A stretch of DNA of 64,000 bases from Terribium retamae (GCF_022347545.1 NZ_JAKREW010000020.1:33808-97807); one strand, 5' to 3'. Positions 37,380 through 45,763 are shown, counted from the first letter of the stretch. Numbers and translations are program-made. The notes: a model not told the origin generated them from the sequence alone.

Positions 37380-37678
37380 TGAGCGCGCGTGACGTAATTG
37401 CGAAAGCCATTTGCCAGCGGTGGTTTGGCGGGAATGATGTCGATGCTGATGATAGAGCCATCGCGCGTATCGCGATCGAAGCCCTCACCGCTGCCGGCTA
37501 TCGCATCCTTGGTCCCGACGATCTGGATAAGGTGACGGTGGAGAGGTTCCGGCAGGAAATCGAACGGCTGACACCGCACTACCAGTCGCAGACCGCAACT
37601 GACGCGGGCCGCCGCCAGATTCTGGAACATTTCGACGCCTTCTCCCTCCGCGCACTCACAGGGGGCGAGGATGATTGA
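37379..37678 (+). CDS. Small phage protein, unknown
   Basis: ATG 37379 overlaps the upstream stop, giving 99 residues. The start (MSARDVIAKAICQRWFGGND) and the helix IARIAIEALTAAGYRILGPD are found in many short phage proteins of rhizobia. The rest is helical (VERFRQEIERLTPHYQSQTA). It overlaps the DUF4406 gene by 8 bp. Function unknown. Confidence 0.65.
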   Translation: MSARDVIAKAICQRWFGGNDVDADDRAIARIAIEALTAAGYRILGPDDLDKVTVERFRQEIERLTPHYQSQTATDAGRRQILEHFDAFSLRALTGGEDD

Positions 37679-38018
37679 GAAACGCACGATCTATCTGAGC
37701 GGCCCAATCACCGGCATGCCCGAGAAGAACCATCCACTGTTCATGCGGGTGGCCACGGAACTGCGAGCCGAAGGGCACGAGGTCTACAACCCGCGCGAAT
37801 TCACGTGGACGGAATCAATCTTCCCGAAGCGCAAGGCTTTCGCAGAATACTGCGACTTCATCTGCAATCGCGCCGATACGCTCGTTCTGCTGCCCGGTTG
37901 GCAGAATTCCAAAGGCGCAACCACTGAACGCGGACTGGCTGAAAATTGCGGGCTCGACATTATCGAGTGGTCCGCATGGAACCTGCCGTTCGTTGATGAT
38001 GTTGGGGGTGGACCATGA
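37671..38018 (+). CDS. DUF4406 protein, nucleoside deoxyribosyltransferase-like fold
   Basis: The product is 115 residues. TIYLSGPITGMPEKNHPLFM, ATELRAEGHEVYNPREF, and DTLVLLPGWQNSKGATTERG match DUF4406, a branch of the nucleoside 2-deoxyribosyltransferase/TIR-SLOG-like fold families that bind nucleotides. Activity is not established. Together with NADAR in the same operon it suggests a theme of nucleotide or ADP-ribose chemistry. It overlaps genes on both sides. Confidence 0.8.
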   Translation: MIEKRTIYLSGPITGMPEKNHPLFMRVATELRAEGHEVYNPREFTWTESIFPKRKAFAEYCDFICNRADTLVLLPGWQNSKGATTERGLAENCGLDIIEWSAWNLPFVDDVGGGP

Positions 38019-38398
38019 CTGACCTCACAGCCCTCATAGAGCGGGTGGAACGGCTGACAGGGCCGGATCGGGAAGTGGACGCCGCGATCTGCAGAGCAGT
38101 CGCTGGCAATCCAACCGACCACTGGTACACGTTCGCTGGTGAACACTTCACAGACGCAACATGCCCTGCTGTAACCGCCTCAACAGACTCAGCCGTAGCG
38201 CTTACTGAGCGAGTGCTGCCGGAATGGTTTGCGTGGTCGGTAGGAAAAGCGCCATACGACCACGAAGGCTATGAGGCTTCCGTCTGGGATGACCGAAATG
38301 GCGGCGGTCCATGGGACGGCTCAGAAATGCCTACACCGGCGATAGCGCTCATCCTCGCACTCCTCCGCGCGCTCCAGGCACAGGAATTAAAATCATGA
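38015..38398 (+). CDS. Phage protein with ABA-sandwich-like domain
   Basis: The product is 127 residues. It begins MTDLTALIERVERLTGPDRE, VDAAICRAVAG, and later has VGKAPYDHEGYEASVWDDRN, then EMPTPAIALILALLRALQAQ. This order is common in phage proteins described as having an ABA-sandwich domain; function unknown. ATGA overlaps link it to DUF4406 and to the excisionase-like gene. Confidence 0.7.
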   Translation: MTDLTALIERVERLTGPDREVDAAICRAVAGNPTDHWYTFAGEHFTDATCPAVTASTDSAVALTERVLPEWFAWSVGKAPYDHEGYEASVWDDRNGGGPWDGSEMPTPAIALILALLRALQAQELKS

Positions 38399-38739
38399 AA
38401 CCAGATAACGATAACGGACTCGGGGTGCCGCCAGGCATCTACTCGGTTGAAGAGACTTGCATCTGGCTTAAAATCAGCCGCCAGAGTCTAACGTCCCTGA
38501 CAATCGACTTTCCGTACTATGCCAAGAACGGCAATCGAAAGTTGTTCAGTCAGACTCACATCAATCAATTGTGGAATGCAATGCAATGTCGGAATTCAAG
38601 CTCACCAAGCGTCCTGGAAGCGCCAATTGGTATATCCGAGGTACCGACAGCACAGGAAAAGAAGTATTCAGATCTACTAAGACCAAAGACGAAGCGACCG
38701 CAAAATCGCTCCTCATCAAGCTACAAGCTCGCGTCCTAA
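38395..38739 (+). CDS. Excisionase-like helix-turn-helix protein
   Basis: ATG 38395 overlaps the upstream stop (ATGA), giving 114 residues. PGIYSVEETCIWLKISRQSL, TSLTIDFPYYAKNGNRKLFS is a winged HTH of the MerR/Xis type. The gene overlaps the integrase start by about 150 bp, so the last 50 residues are encoded in the alternative frame of the integrase. Directionality factors often sit in this position. The N-terminus contains DNDN. Confidence 0.65.
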   Translation: MKPDNDNGLGVPPGIYSVEETCIWLKISRQSLTSLTIDFPYYAKNGNRKLFSQTHINQLWNAMQCRNSSSPSVLEAPIGISEVPTAQEKKYSDLLRPKTKRPQNRSSSSYKLAS

Positions 38740-39791
38740 CGGAAAGTGTTCACGGCAAGGTTGCCACGACAACTTTTGAAGAGGCGGCCCGCGCCTACCT
38801 CAAGAACGGCGGCGACATGACCTATCTTCTGCGTGAAGATAAGTCTGGCGCTGTCCATGGGCTGATGCCTCACTTCGACGATCGCAAGATGGCATCCATC
38901 ACGCAGGATGACTTGGACAAGGCGGCTATCGCACTATGCAAGCCGGGTGCCTCACGCGAGACGTTGATTAGAAATGTCTACACGCCATTCATTGCGGTAT
39001 GGAACTTCGCTTCGTCCGAGTCGCGCAAGCTAGCCCCACCAAAGAAATGGAGCCGACCGCGCAAGGCGAAGGGTACGAACGTTACGCAATCCACACCATC
39101 AAGAAGCGGAACCGAGCCGGTAGATTATGAACGCGCGGCCGAGTTTGTGGCAGCCATGTCTCCTGACCCGGCCATGCTTATGACGTTCCTGTTCTATACA
39201 GGCATGCGTCCGATTGAGGTTTTTGCACTGACCGCGGCCGATGTGAACCTACCGGGCCGGTGGCTTGTCGTGAAATCATCGAAGACCGGCGAGCCTCGCG
39301 GCGTTCCGCTGCACTGGTTTCTATGCGAGTGGCTTGGCCCGCTAGTCCGCCGCGCCAAGGAAGATGGCGGCACACTATTCCGCACGCCGCGCGGCAATCC
39401 CTACACGGCAATTGTAACGGATGAGAAAGGCAAGGGCGGCGGTGGCCTGAAGTCAGCCATCCACGGTGCGCGCAGGCGCACCAAAATACTGGATGTTTCT
39501 CCCTACACGGCCCGCCACACAGTATCGACCGCCTTGGTTGTTGCAGGCGTTCATCCGTACAGCAAAGACCAGATACTTGGACATGCCGTGACAGACATGA
39601 GCCGTCGATATACCAACGTGCCGCAGGTTCCGCTGATTGAGGCGATCGACAAACTTCCGGTTCCGCCCGCATGGCGTGCGATGCCATGCGTACTTTTTCC
39701 CGCCCTTTGCTTTGGCAAGCTGGCTGCGGGCACCGGAAAGAGGAATGACCTGATTCGTGACGAATCCCGACTGCACGGAAACTGCACGTAA
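38586..39791 (+). CDS. int: Tyrosine recombinase (prophage integrase)
   Basis: I chose ATG 38586 (MSEFKLTKRPGSANWYIRGT), giving 401 residues; a GTG five codons earlier is possible. An arm-binding-like N-terminus and a core-binding domain (about 62-165) precede the catalytic domain with Arg208 (TGMRPIEVFAL), Arg310-His311 (SPYTARHTV), His333 (LGHAVTDMSRRY) and the nucleophile Tyr342. All catalytic positions are present, so the enzyme looks active. It recombines the phage into tRNA-Thr, which lies 100 bp downstream. Confidence 0.93.
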   Translation: MSEFKLTKRPGSANWYIRGTDSTGKEVFRSTKTKDEATAKSLLIKLQARVLTESVHGKVATTTFEEAARAYLKNGGDMTYLLREDKSGAVHGLMPHFDDRKMASITQDDLDKAAIALCKPGASRETLIRNVYTPFIAVWNFASSESRKLAPPKKWSRPRKAKGTNVTQSTPSRSGTEPVDYERAAEFVAAMSPDPAMLMTFLFYTGMRPIEVFALTAADVNLPGRWLVVKSSKTGEPRGVPLHWFLCEWLGPLVRRAKEDGGTLFRTPRGNPYTAIVTDEKGKGGGGLKSAIHGARRRTKILDVSPYTARHTVSTALVVAGVHPYSKDQILGHAVTDMSRRYTNVPQVPLIEAIDKLPVPPAWRAMPCVLFPALCFGKLAAGTGKRNDLIRDESRLHGNCT

Positions 39792-39890
39792 AAAGGCCAA
39801 AAAACACGACAAAACTCGTGCAGTGGCAGAAAAACACATAAATCTGCGACTGTTATCAAGTCGCTAAACCATTGATTTTATTAGGAGGAA

Positions 39891-39965
<75 letters not shown>

Positions 39966-40096
39966 ATCGTGAATGCGGCGCCTTCTGCCACAATGAATCG
40001 CCGAGTGCAAGTTGCTATAGCAGCTATTTCCAACAGACATTCGGACATGGCCGCGCCACAATGTCGGTTATGCATTGTTAAGGACTAGGCGAGACC

Positions 40097-40273
40097 ATGA
40101 ACGACAAGACCAAGCCGGAATCGAGGGGCGATCGCCGCAAGGCCAGGCTGGCGGAAGCCCTGCGTACGAACCTGCAGAAGCGCAAGGCGCAGCTCAGGTC
40201 GCGCCGCACCGGCGAAGCCGACACCAGGCCCGACGGGCTTGCCGCATCGAAGGAACAGAAAAAAGAAGAGTAA
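40097..40273 (+). CDS. Small basic conserved protein upstream of murA
   Basis: ATG 40097 opens a 58-codon frame: MNDKTKPESRGDRRKARLAE, then ALRTNLQKRKAQLRSRRTGE and an acidic-basic end. It is highly charged and helical, with codon use of the chromosome rather than the phage. Small proteins of this kind precede murA in related rhizobia, as I recall; function unknown. Confidence 0.6.
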   Translation: MNDKTKPESRGDRRKARLAEALRTNLQKRKAQLRSRRTGEADTRPDGLAASKEQKKEE

Positions 40274-40488
40274 GGGAATCAGTGCACGGCCATTCCTGTG
40301 CCGACTTCACGAAATCCAAATGCACTCATGGCGCATTTGGCCTTTGTTTCCGAGCATGTCGTTCGCGCAAAACCGCTGCACACTTTTGCGCGACATGCTC
40401 TATTCCTTGAACCGGACCGACCAATGGTTTAGAGGGCGGCCCAAACACAACCGATTTAAGCCGGCTTCCGGCTGAGGGACACTCTTTC

Positions 40489-41787
40489 ATGGATCGCATC
40501 AGGATCGTCGGCGGCCGCGAGCTCGCCGGCACCATCCCAATCTCCGGCGCCAAAAACGCCGCCCTGCCCTTGATGATCGCTGCGCTGATGACCGGCGACA
40601 CGCTGACGCTGGAGAACGTGCCGCATCTGGCCGATGTCGAGCAGCTCATCCGCATTCTCGGCAATCACGGCGTCGACTATTCGGTGAACGGCAAGCGCGA
40701 TCACCAGAACGGCAATGGCGGCGGCTATTCGCGCACCATCAACTTCACCGCGCGCGACATCGTCGACACCACGGCGCCTTACGAGCTGGTCTCCAAGATG
40801 CGCGCCTCGTTCTGGGTGATCGGCCCGCTGCTGGCCCGCATGGGCGAAGCGCGCGTGTCGCTGCCTGGCGGCTGCGCCATCGGCACCCGCCCGGTCGATC
40901 TCTTCATCGACGGCCTGCAGGCACTGGGCTCCGACATCGATGTCGACAACGGCTATGTCATCGCCAAGGCCAAGAACCGCCTGCAGGGCAATCGCTACGT
41001 GTTCCCGAAGGTCTCGGTCGGCGCCACCCACGTGCTGATGATGGCGGCGGCACTTGCCCGCGGCGAAACCGTGCTGGAAAATGCCGCCCGCGAGCCGGAA
41101 GTCGTCAACCTCGCCGAATGCCTGAACGCCATGGGCGCCAAGATCCATGGCGCCGGCACCTCGACCATCACCATCGACGGTGTCGATCAGCTTCACGGCG
41201 CCAATGTGCGCGTCATCCCGGACCGCATCGAAACCGGCACCTATGCCATGGCGGTCGCCATGGCTGGCGGCGACGTGCTGCTGAAGGACGCCCAGCCCGA
41301 CCTCTTGCAAACCGCGCTCGACGTGATCGGCCAGACCGGCGCCGAGATCACGCCGACCAATGAGGGCATCCGCGTGAGGCGCAACGGCGCCGGCATTTCG
41401 CCGGTCGACATCACCACCGAGCCCTTCCCCGGCTTCCCGACCGACCTGCAGGCGCAGTTCATGGGCCTGATGACCAAGGCCAAGGGCAAGTCGCACATCA
41501 CCGAGACGATCTTCGAAAACCGCTTCATGCACGTGCAGGAGCTGGCCCGTCTCGGCGCCCGCATCACGCTTTCCGGCCAGACGGCAATCGTCGATGGCGT
41601 GTCGAAGCTGAAGGGCGCGCCCGTGATGGCGACCGACCTGCGCGCTTCGGTCTCGCTGGTCATCGCCGGCCTCGCAGCCGAAGGCGAGACCACCGTCAAC
41701 CGCATCTACCATCTCGACCGCGGCTTCGAGCGGCTGGAAGACAAGCTGTCGGGCTGCGGCGCGGTGATCGAGCGGATCAGCGGCTAA
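40489..41787 (+). CDS. murA: UDP-N-acetylglucosamine 1-carboxyvinyltransferase
   Basis: The product is 432 residues. It transfers enolpyruvate from PEP to UDP-GlcNAc, the first committed step of peptidoglycan synthesis, in the cytoplasm. Visible landmarks: ISGAKNAALPLMIAALMT (substrate Lys-Asn), LPGGCAIGTRPVDLFI with the catalytic, fosfomycin-binding Cys, GATHVLMMAAALARGETVL, and FPTDLQAQFMGLMTKA. A 23-bp perfect palindrome starts at its stop codon and probably ends transcription or stabilises the mRNA. Confidence 0.97.
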   Translation: MDRIRIVGGRELAGTIPISGAKNAALPLMIAALMTGDTLTLENVPHLADVEQLIRILGNHGVDYSVNGKRDHQNGNGGGYSRTINFTARDIVDTTAPYELVSKMRASFWVIGPLLARMGEARVSLPGGCAIGTRPVDLFIDGLQALGSDIDVDNGYVIAKAKNRLQGNRYVFPKVSVGATHVLMMAAALARGETVLENAAREPEVVNLAECLNAMGAKIHGAGTSTITIDGVDQLHGANVRVIPDRIETGTYAMAVAMAGGDVLLKDAQPDLLQTALDVIGQTGAEITPTNEGIRVRRNGAGISPVDITTEPFPGFPTDLQAQFMGLMTKAKGKSHITETIFENRFMHVQELARLGARITLSGQTAIVDGVSKLKGAPVMATDLRASVSLVIAGLAAEGETTVNRIYHLDRGFERLEDKLSGCGAVIERISG

Positions 41788-41845
41788 GCGAGTGGCGAAT
41801 AGCGAATAGTGGCCAATTTCCCCTATTCGCTATTCGCCACTCGCT
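41787..41845. repeat. Perfect 23-bp inverted repeat after murA
   Basis: AGCGAGTGGCGAATAGCGAA and onward (41787-41809) is perfectly complementary to 41823-41845, with a 13-nt loop. Each arm contains the heptamer GCGAATA twice. It looks like a dispersed rhizobial intergenic palindrome, and may act as terminator or mRNA-stabilising element. The rest of the gap to 41929 shows nothing else. Confidence 0.65.
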
Positions 41846-41929
41846 ACTCCCCCTCTCCCGGTTGCGCCCGCCAGAAAGACCGCCTAACAGAAGGTAAGAC
41901 AACAAAACCTTCGCAGGTGCGGTATCCGC

Positions 41930-42364
41930 ATGGACGCTTTGAAGTTATTGGCGCTGGACGAGCAGGACCTGGGCATTATTTCGGCCCATGTCCAGGATGC
42001 CGTCATGAAGGTGGGCGACCTCGAATATCTGCCCACCTGGAAGCGCTTCGTCATGCCGATGAACCGCTTCGCCTGGGAAGTGCGCTCCGGTTTCTTCCGC
42101 AAGCACAATGAACGCCGGCAAAGCGTGCTGCATTTCGAGCGCGTGCTGGCAGTGAAGACCAGCGGCATCGCGCGCGAGAAATCGGAAGAAGTGCTGTCGC
42201 TGCTGGCCGTCAGCTTCATTCCGATCGCTCCGCCCGCCGGCATCATCGAGCTGATCTTCGCCGGCAACGGCACCATCATGCTGGAAGTCGAATATGTCGA
42301 GGCCCGCCTTGCCGATCTCGGCGGCGCCTGGCAGGCCTCCTCGCGGCCGGTTCACAGGGGCTGA
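41930..42364 (+). CDS. DUF2948 family protein
   Basis: The product is 144 residues. MDALKLLALDEQDLGIISAH, VQDAVMKVGDLEYLP, RFVMPMNRFAWEV and LSLLAVSFIPIAPPAGIIEL are characteristic of DUF2948, an alphaproteobacterial family almost always found between murA and hisD. Function unknown. It is 2 bp upstream of hisD and probably cotranscribed. Confidence 0.88.
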   Translation: MDALKLLALDEQDLGIISAHVQDAVMKVGDLEYLPTWKRFVMPMNRFAWEVRSGFFRKHNERRQSVLHFERVLAVKTSGIAREKSEEVLSLLAVSFIPIAPPAGIIELIFAGNGTIMLEVEYVEARLADLGGAWQASSRPVHRG

Positions 42365-42366
42365 GC

Positions 42367-43659
42367 ATGGCCGTCACACTGCGCTCTGCCGATCCGGATT
42401 TCGAAACACGTTTCACCGCCTTCCTCGCTACCAAGCGCGAGGTTTCGGCCGACGTCGAAGCCGTGGTGCGCGACATCATCGCCCGTGTGCGCGCCGGAGG
42501 CGACAAGGCTTTGATCGACTATACGCTGCGCTTCGACAAGGCCGATCTCGGCAGCCTCGGCATTGCCGTCTCGCGCGCCGACATCGAGGCCGCCTATGCG
42601 GCAGCCGACCCGGAAACCGTGGAAGCGCTGAAATTCGCTCGCGACCGCATCCGTTCGCACCATCAGCGCCAGTTGCCGAAGGACGACCGCTACACCGATC
42701 CACTCGGCGTCGAACTGGGCTCCCGCTGGACGGCGGTCGAGGCGGTCGGGCTCTATGTGCCCGGCGGCACCGCCAGCTATCCGAGTTCGGTGCTGATGAA
42801 TGCCGTGCCGGCCAAGGTGGCTGGTGTGGAACGCATCGTCATGGTTGTGCCAGCGTCCGGCGGCATCATCAGCCCGCTGGTGCTGGTGGCGGCCGATCTC
42901 GCCGGCGTTTCGGAAATCTACCGCATCGGCGGCGCGCAGGCCGTGGCCGCCCTTGCCTATGGTACCGAAACCATTCGCCCGGTGGCCAAGATCGTCGGCC
43001 CCGGCAATGCCTATGTAGCGGCTGCCAAGCGCCAGGTCTTCGGCACCGTCGGCATCGATATGATCGCCGGCCCGTCCGAAGTGCTGGTGATCGCCGACGG
43101 CAAGAACGATCCCGACTGGATCGCCGCCGATCTGTTGGCGCAGGCCGAACACGATGCCTCGGCGCAGTCTATCCTGATCACCGATAATGCCGCCTTCGCC
43201 GCGGCCGTCGAAGCTGCCGTGCAGCGCCAGCTCGCCACCTTGCCGCGCGCCGAGACTGCGGCAGCCAGCTGGCGCGACTTCGGCGCGGTGATCCTGGTGG
43301 GCGATCTGGAAGACGCGCTGCCGCTGGCCGATCGCATCGCCGCCGAACATCTCGAACTCGCGGTCGACGATCCGGAGGCGTATCTCGCGCGCCTGCGCAA
43401 CGCGGGCTCCGTCTTCCTCGGCCGCCACACGCCGGAAGCGATCGGCGACTATGTCGCGGGTTCCAATCACGTGCTGCCGACGGCGCGTTCAGCGCGCTTC
43501 TCGTCCGGGCTTTCCGTGCTCGATTTCGTCAAGCGCATGTCGCTGCTGAAGCTCGGCCCCGACCAGTTGCGGCAGCTGGCACCGGCAGCGATAGCGCTGG
43601 CCACGGCCGAAGGGCTCGACGCGCATGGCCGCTCCGTCTCCATCCGGCTGAACATGTAG
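42367..43659 (+). CDS. hisD: Histidinol dehydrogenase
   Basis: The product is 430 residues, full length. It oxidises L-histidinol to L-histidine with two NAD in the last two steps of histidine synthesis. Landmarks: VGLYVPGGTASYPSSVLMNA, KIVGPGNAYVAAAKRQVFG, DMIAGPSEVLVIADG, LLAQAEHDASAQSIL (zinc and catalytic residues) and the C-terminal ALATAEGLDAHGRSV. Confidence 0.97.
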   Translation: MAVTLRSADPDFETRFTAFLATKREVSADVEAVVRDIIARVRAGGDKALIDYTLRFDKADLGSLGIAVSRADIEAAYAAADPETVEALKFARDRIRSHHQRQLPKDDRYTDPLGVELGSRWTAVEAVGLYVPGGTASYPSSVLMNAVPAKVAGVERIVMVVPASGGIISPLVLVAADLAGVSEIYRIGGAQAVAALAYGTETIRPVAKIVGPGNAYVAAAKRQVFGTVGIDMIAGPSEVLVIADGKNDPDWIAADLLAQAEHDASAQSILITDNAAFAAAVEAAVQRQLATLPRAETAAASWRDFGAVILVGDLEDALPLADRIAAEHLELAVDDPEAYLARLRNAGSVFLGRHTPEAIGDYVAGSNHVLPTARSARFSSGLSVLDFVKRMSLLKLGPDQLRQLAPAAIALATAEGLDAHGRSVSIRLNM

Positions 43660-43665
43660 GCAGGC

Positions 43666-44151
43666 ATGTCGGGAGCCGGGCCAAACACCGCAAGGCTGAT
43701 CGACGTCGAGCTCGACGAGACTATCGGCCGCTCGACGCCCGACGTGGAACATGAGCGGGCGGTGGCCATCTTCGACCTGATCGAGGAAAACTCGTTCCGC
43801 CCTGTCAACGACGACGGCAACGGCCCCTACAAGCTCAAGCTTTCCCTTGCCGAATCGCGGTTGGTCTTCGCCATCAGCCGCGAGGACGGAACGGATGTCG
43901 TCACCCATATCCTGTCGCTGACGCCGTTCCGGCGCATCGTGAAGGACTATTACCTGATCTGCGAAAGCTATTACGACGCCATCCGCTCCTCGACGCCGAG
44001 CCATATCGAGGCGATCGACATGGGCCGGCGCGGGCTGCACAATGAAGGCTCGCAAACCCTGATGGACAGGCTCGCCGGCAAGATCGAAATCGACTTCGAC
44101 ACGGCCAGGCGGCTGTTCACGCTGGTCTGCGTGCTGCACTGGCGTGGATAA
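43666..44151 (+). CDS. UPF0262 family protein
   Basis: The product is 161 residues. IGRSTPDVEHERAVAIFDLI, EENSFRP, LNPYKLKL-like GPYKLKLSLAESRLVF and the C-terminal FDTARRLFTLVCVLHWRG are typical of UPF0262, a conserved alphaproteobacterial family of unknown function linked to hisD. The start lies 6 bp after hisD. As I recall, a small phosphatase gene usually follows in related genomes; it is not found here. Confidence 0.88.
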   Translation: MSGAGPNTARLIDVELDETIGRSTPDVEHERAVAIFDLIEENSFRPVNDDGNGPYKLKLSLAESRLVFAISREDGTDVVTHILSLTPFRRIVKDYYLICESYYDAIRSSTPSHIEAIDMGRRGLHNEGSQTLMDRLAGKIEIDFDTARRLFTLVCVLHWRG

Positions 44152-44208
44152 GGGGTTACAGGCCAAGAAAAGTCCCGAATAACACCATTGAGTACAAGCC
44201 GATTAAGC

Positions 44209-44237
44209 TTGTTCACAAAGCGGCGATAATCATATAG
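44209..44237 (+). promoter_or_regulatory. Possible infA promoter
   Basis: TTGTTC (44209-44214), 17-bp spacer and ATATAG (44232-44237) lie 57 bp before infA in the 142-bp gap after UPF0262. The match to consensus is moderate. Confidence 0.3.
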
Positions 44238-44293
44238 GTTCCGCGCCAATTCCGGCCGGCCCGCCGGATATCCATCCAAACCAAAGGTATCGA

Positions 44294-44512
44294 ATGCCGA
44301 AGGAAGAAGTCCTCGAGTTTCCGGGTGTGGTGACAGAATTGTTGCCCAATGCGATGTTCCGCGTGAAGCTCGAAAACGAACACGAAATCATTGCCCATAC
44401 GGCTGGACGCATGCGCAAGAACCGTATCCGCGTCCTGACGGGCGACAAGGTTCTGGTCGAGATGACGCCCTACGACCTCACCAAGGGCCGCATCACCTAT
44501 CGCTTCAAGTAA
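44294..44512 (+). CDS. infA: Translation initiation factor IF-1
   Basis: The product is exactly 72 residues, the standard length. [57 protein letters not shown] and GRITYRFK cover the entire OB fold. It binds the A site of the 30S subunit during initiation. Upstream there is a 142-bp non-coding gap with a possible promoter. Confidence 0.97.
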
Positions 44513-44539
44513 AAGACCTGATTGCGGGCCGGAGATGCG

Positions 44540-45169
44540 ATGAGCACCATGCACAAGCTCGTGCTTGCCTCGGGGTCGCCACGCCGGATCGAGCTGTTGC
44601 AGCAGGCCGGCATCGAGCCTGACCGCATCCTGCCCGCCGATATCGACGAGACGCCGCAGCGCGCCGAGCATCCACGATCGCTGGCCAAGCGCCTTTGCCG
44701 CGAGAAGGCTGAAAAGGCCTTTGCTTCGATGCAAGGCGATGCCGAGACCGAACGCGGCTATGTGCTGGCGGCCGATACGGTGGTTGCGGTCGGCCGCCGA
44801 ATCCTGCCGAAGGCGGAAACCAGTGACGATGCCGCCTTTTGCCTGCAGCTGCTGTCGGGCCGTTCGCATCGCGTCTATACCGGCGTGTGCCTGATCACAC
44901 CGGACGGCAAGCAGCGGCAGCGTCTGGTGGAAACGCGCGTGCGCTTCAAGCGCCTGCCGCGCGCCGAGATCGACCGCTATGTCGCTTCCGGTGAATGGCG
45001 CGGCAAGGCCGGCGGTTATGGCGTGCAGGGGTTGGCCGGCGCCTTCGTCGTGAAAATGACCGGCTCCTATTCCAACATCGTCGGCCTGCCGCTCTACGAG
45101 ACCACCGCGCTGCTGGCCGGAGAAGGCTTCGACATCCATCGCGGCTGGCCGGAACGCGGGCTGTCTTAA
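44540..45169 (+). CDS. maf: Maf family nucleotide pyrophosphatase
   Basis: ATG 44540 has GGAG 5-6 nt upstream, giving 209 residues. LVLASGSPRRIELLQQAGIE, REKAEKAF, YVLAADTVVAVG and YVASGEWRGKAGGYGVQG are Maf signatures. Maf enzymes hydrolyse dTTP, UTP or modified NTPs, keeping them out of nucleic acids. Lies between infA and yacG as in related genomes. Confidence 0.93.
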   Translation: MSTMHKLVLASGSPRRIELLQQAGIEPDRILPADIDETPQRAEHPRSLAKRLCREKAEKAFASMQGDAETERGYVLAADTVVAVGRRILPKAETSDDAAFCLQLLSGRSHRVYTGVCLITPDGKQRQRLVETRVRFKRLPRAEIDRYVASGEWRGKAGGYGVQGLAGAFVVKMTGSYSNIVGLPLYETTALLAGEGFDIHRGWPERGLS

Positions 45170-45267
45170 AGCATTATCCGAAACTGAAGGTCGGCGAAGC
45201 AAACGGCGCTGACCTTTCGAACGCGATCATGCGACCAACAGACAAGGCAGACTGCGGAAAGCGAACG

Positions 45268-45498
45268 ATGGCAATCAACGACAGCACCGTGACGCCGCTG
45301 CGTCCCAAACGGCCCTGCCCCGAATGCGGACGCCCCTCCGCGCGCGACACCTATCCGTTCTGTTCGACACGCTGCAAGGACATAGACCTCAACCGCTGGC
45401 TGAAGGGCGTCTATGTCATCCCCGGCGACGACGGCGAGGCAGAAGAAGAGCTGCCGGCGAATACGCCTGACAAGTCGCAAGGCGACGCAGGAAACTGA
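45268..45498 (+). CDS. yacG: DNA gyrase inhibitor YacG
   Basis: The product is 76 residues from ATG 45268. The four zinc cysteines are in CPECGRP and FCSTRCKDIDLNRWL, followed by the acidic YacG tail. The protein binds GyrB and blocks DNA binding. It follows maf after a 98-bp gap. No unusual feature. Confidence 0.93.
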   Translation: MAINDSTVTPLRPKRPCPECGRPSARDTYPFCSTRCKDIDLNRWLKGVYVIPGDDGEAEEELPANTPDKSQGDAGN

Positions 45499-45581
45499 CG
45501 GCCTAGCGCAACGAAAAGCATGGATTTTTCAGACGTTTCAACGCGATAGTTGTTTTCCCGGCGAAATCGACACGGCGGTGC

Positions 45582-45609
45582 TGGACAGCCAGGAATCTCA
45601 TGCTATAAC
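45582..45609 (+). promoter_or_regulatory. Probable tRNA-Phe promoter
   Basis: TGGACA (45582-45587), 16-bp spacer and TATAAC (45604-45609) lie about 80 bp before the tRNA, in the 189-bp gap after yacG. The match is good and no other gene follows. Confidence 0.45.
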
Positions 45610-45687
45610 CCCGCTCGCTTTCGGGCCGCAGCCCGGCAAGCAGGCAAGGTCCAGATCCTGGTTTTCAGGTCGCGGATCCGGCCAGAT

Positions 45688-45763
45688 GCCCAGGTAGCTC
45701 AGTTGGTAGAGCATGCGACTGAAAATCGCAGTGTCGGTGGTTCGATTCCGCCCCTGGGCACCA
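45688..45763 (+). tRNA. tRNA-Phe (anticodon GAA)
   Basis: 76 nt including CCA: acceptor GCCCAGG/CCTGGGC, anticodon stem TGCGA/TCGCA with loop CTGAAAA (anticodon GAA), T-arm CGGTGG-TTCGATT-CCGCC region. Intact. The downstream sequence carries tandem repeats and a gene remnant, as if an element had once been inserted there. Confidence 0.97.

Noticed and set aside
40456..41712. Minus-strand frame of 418 codons over murA
   Set aside because: High-GC antisense shadow; rich in His, Asp, Arg and Gly, with no fold, while murA is certain.
42352..43470. Minus-strand frame of 372 codons over hisD
   Set aside because: Antisense shadow of a complete hisD gene.
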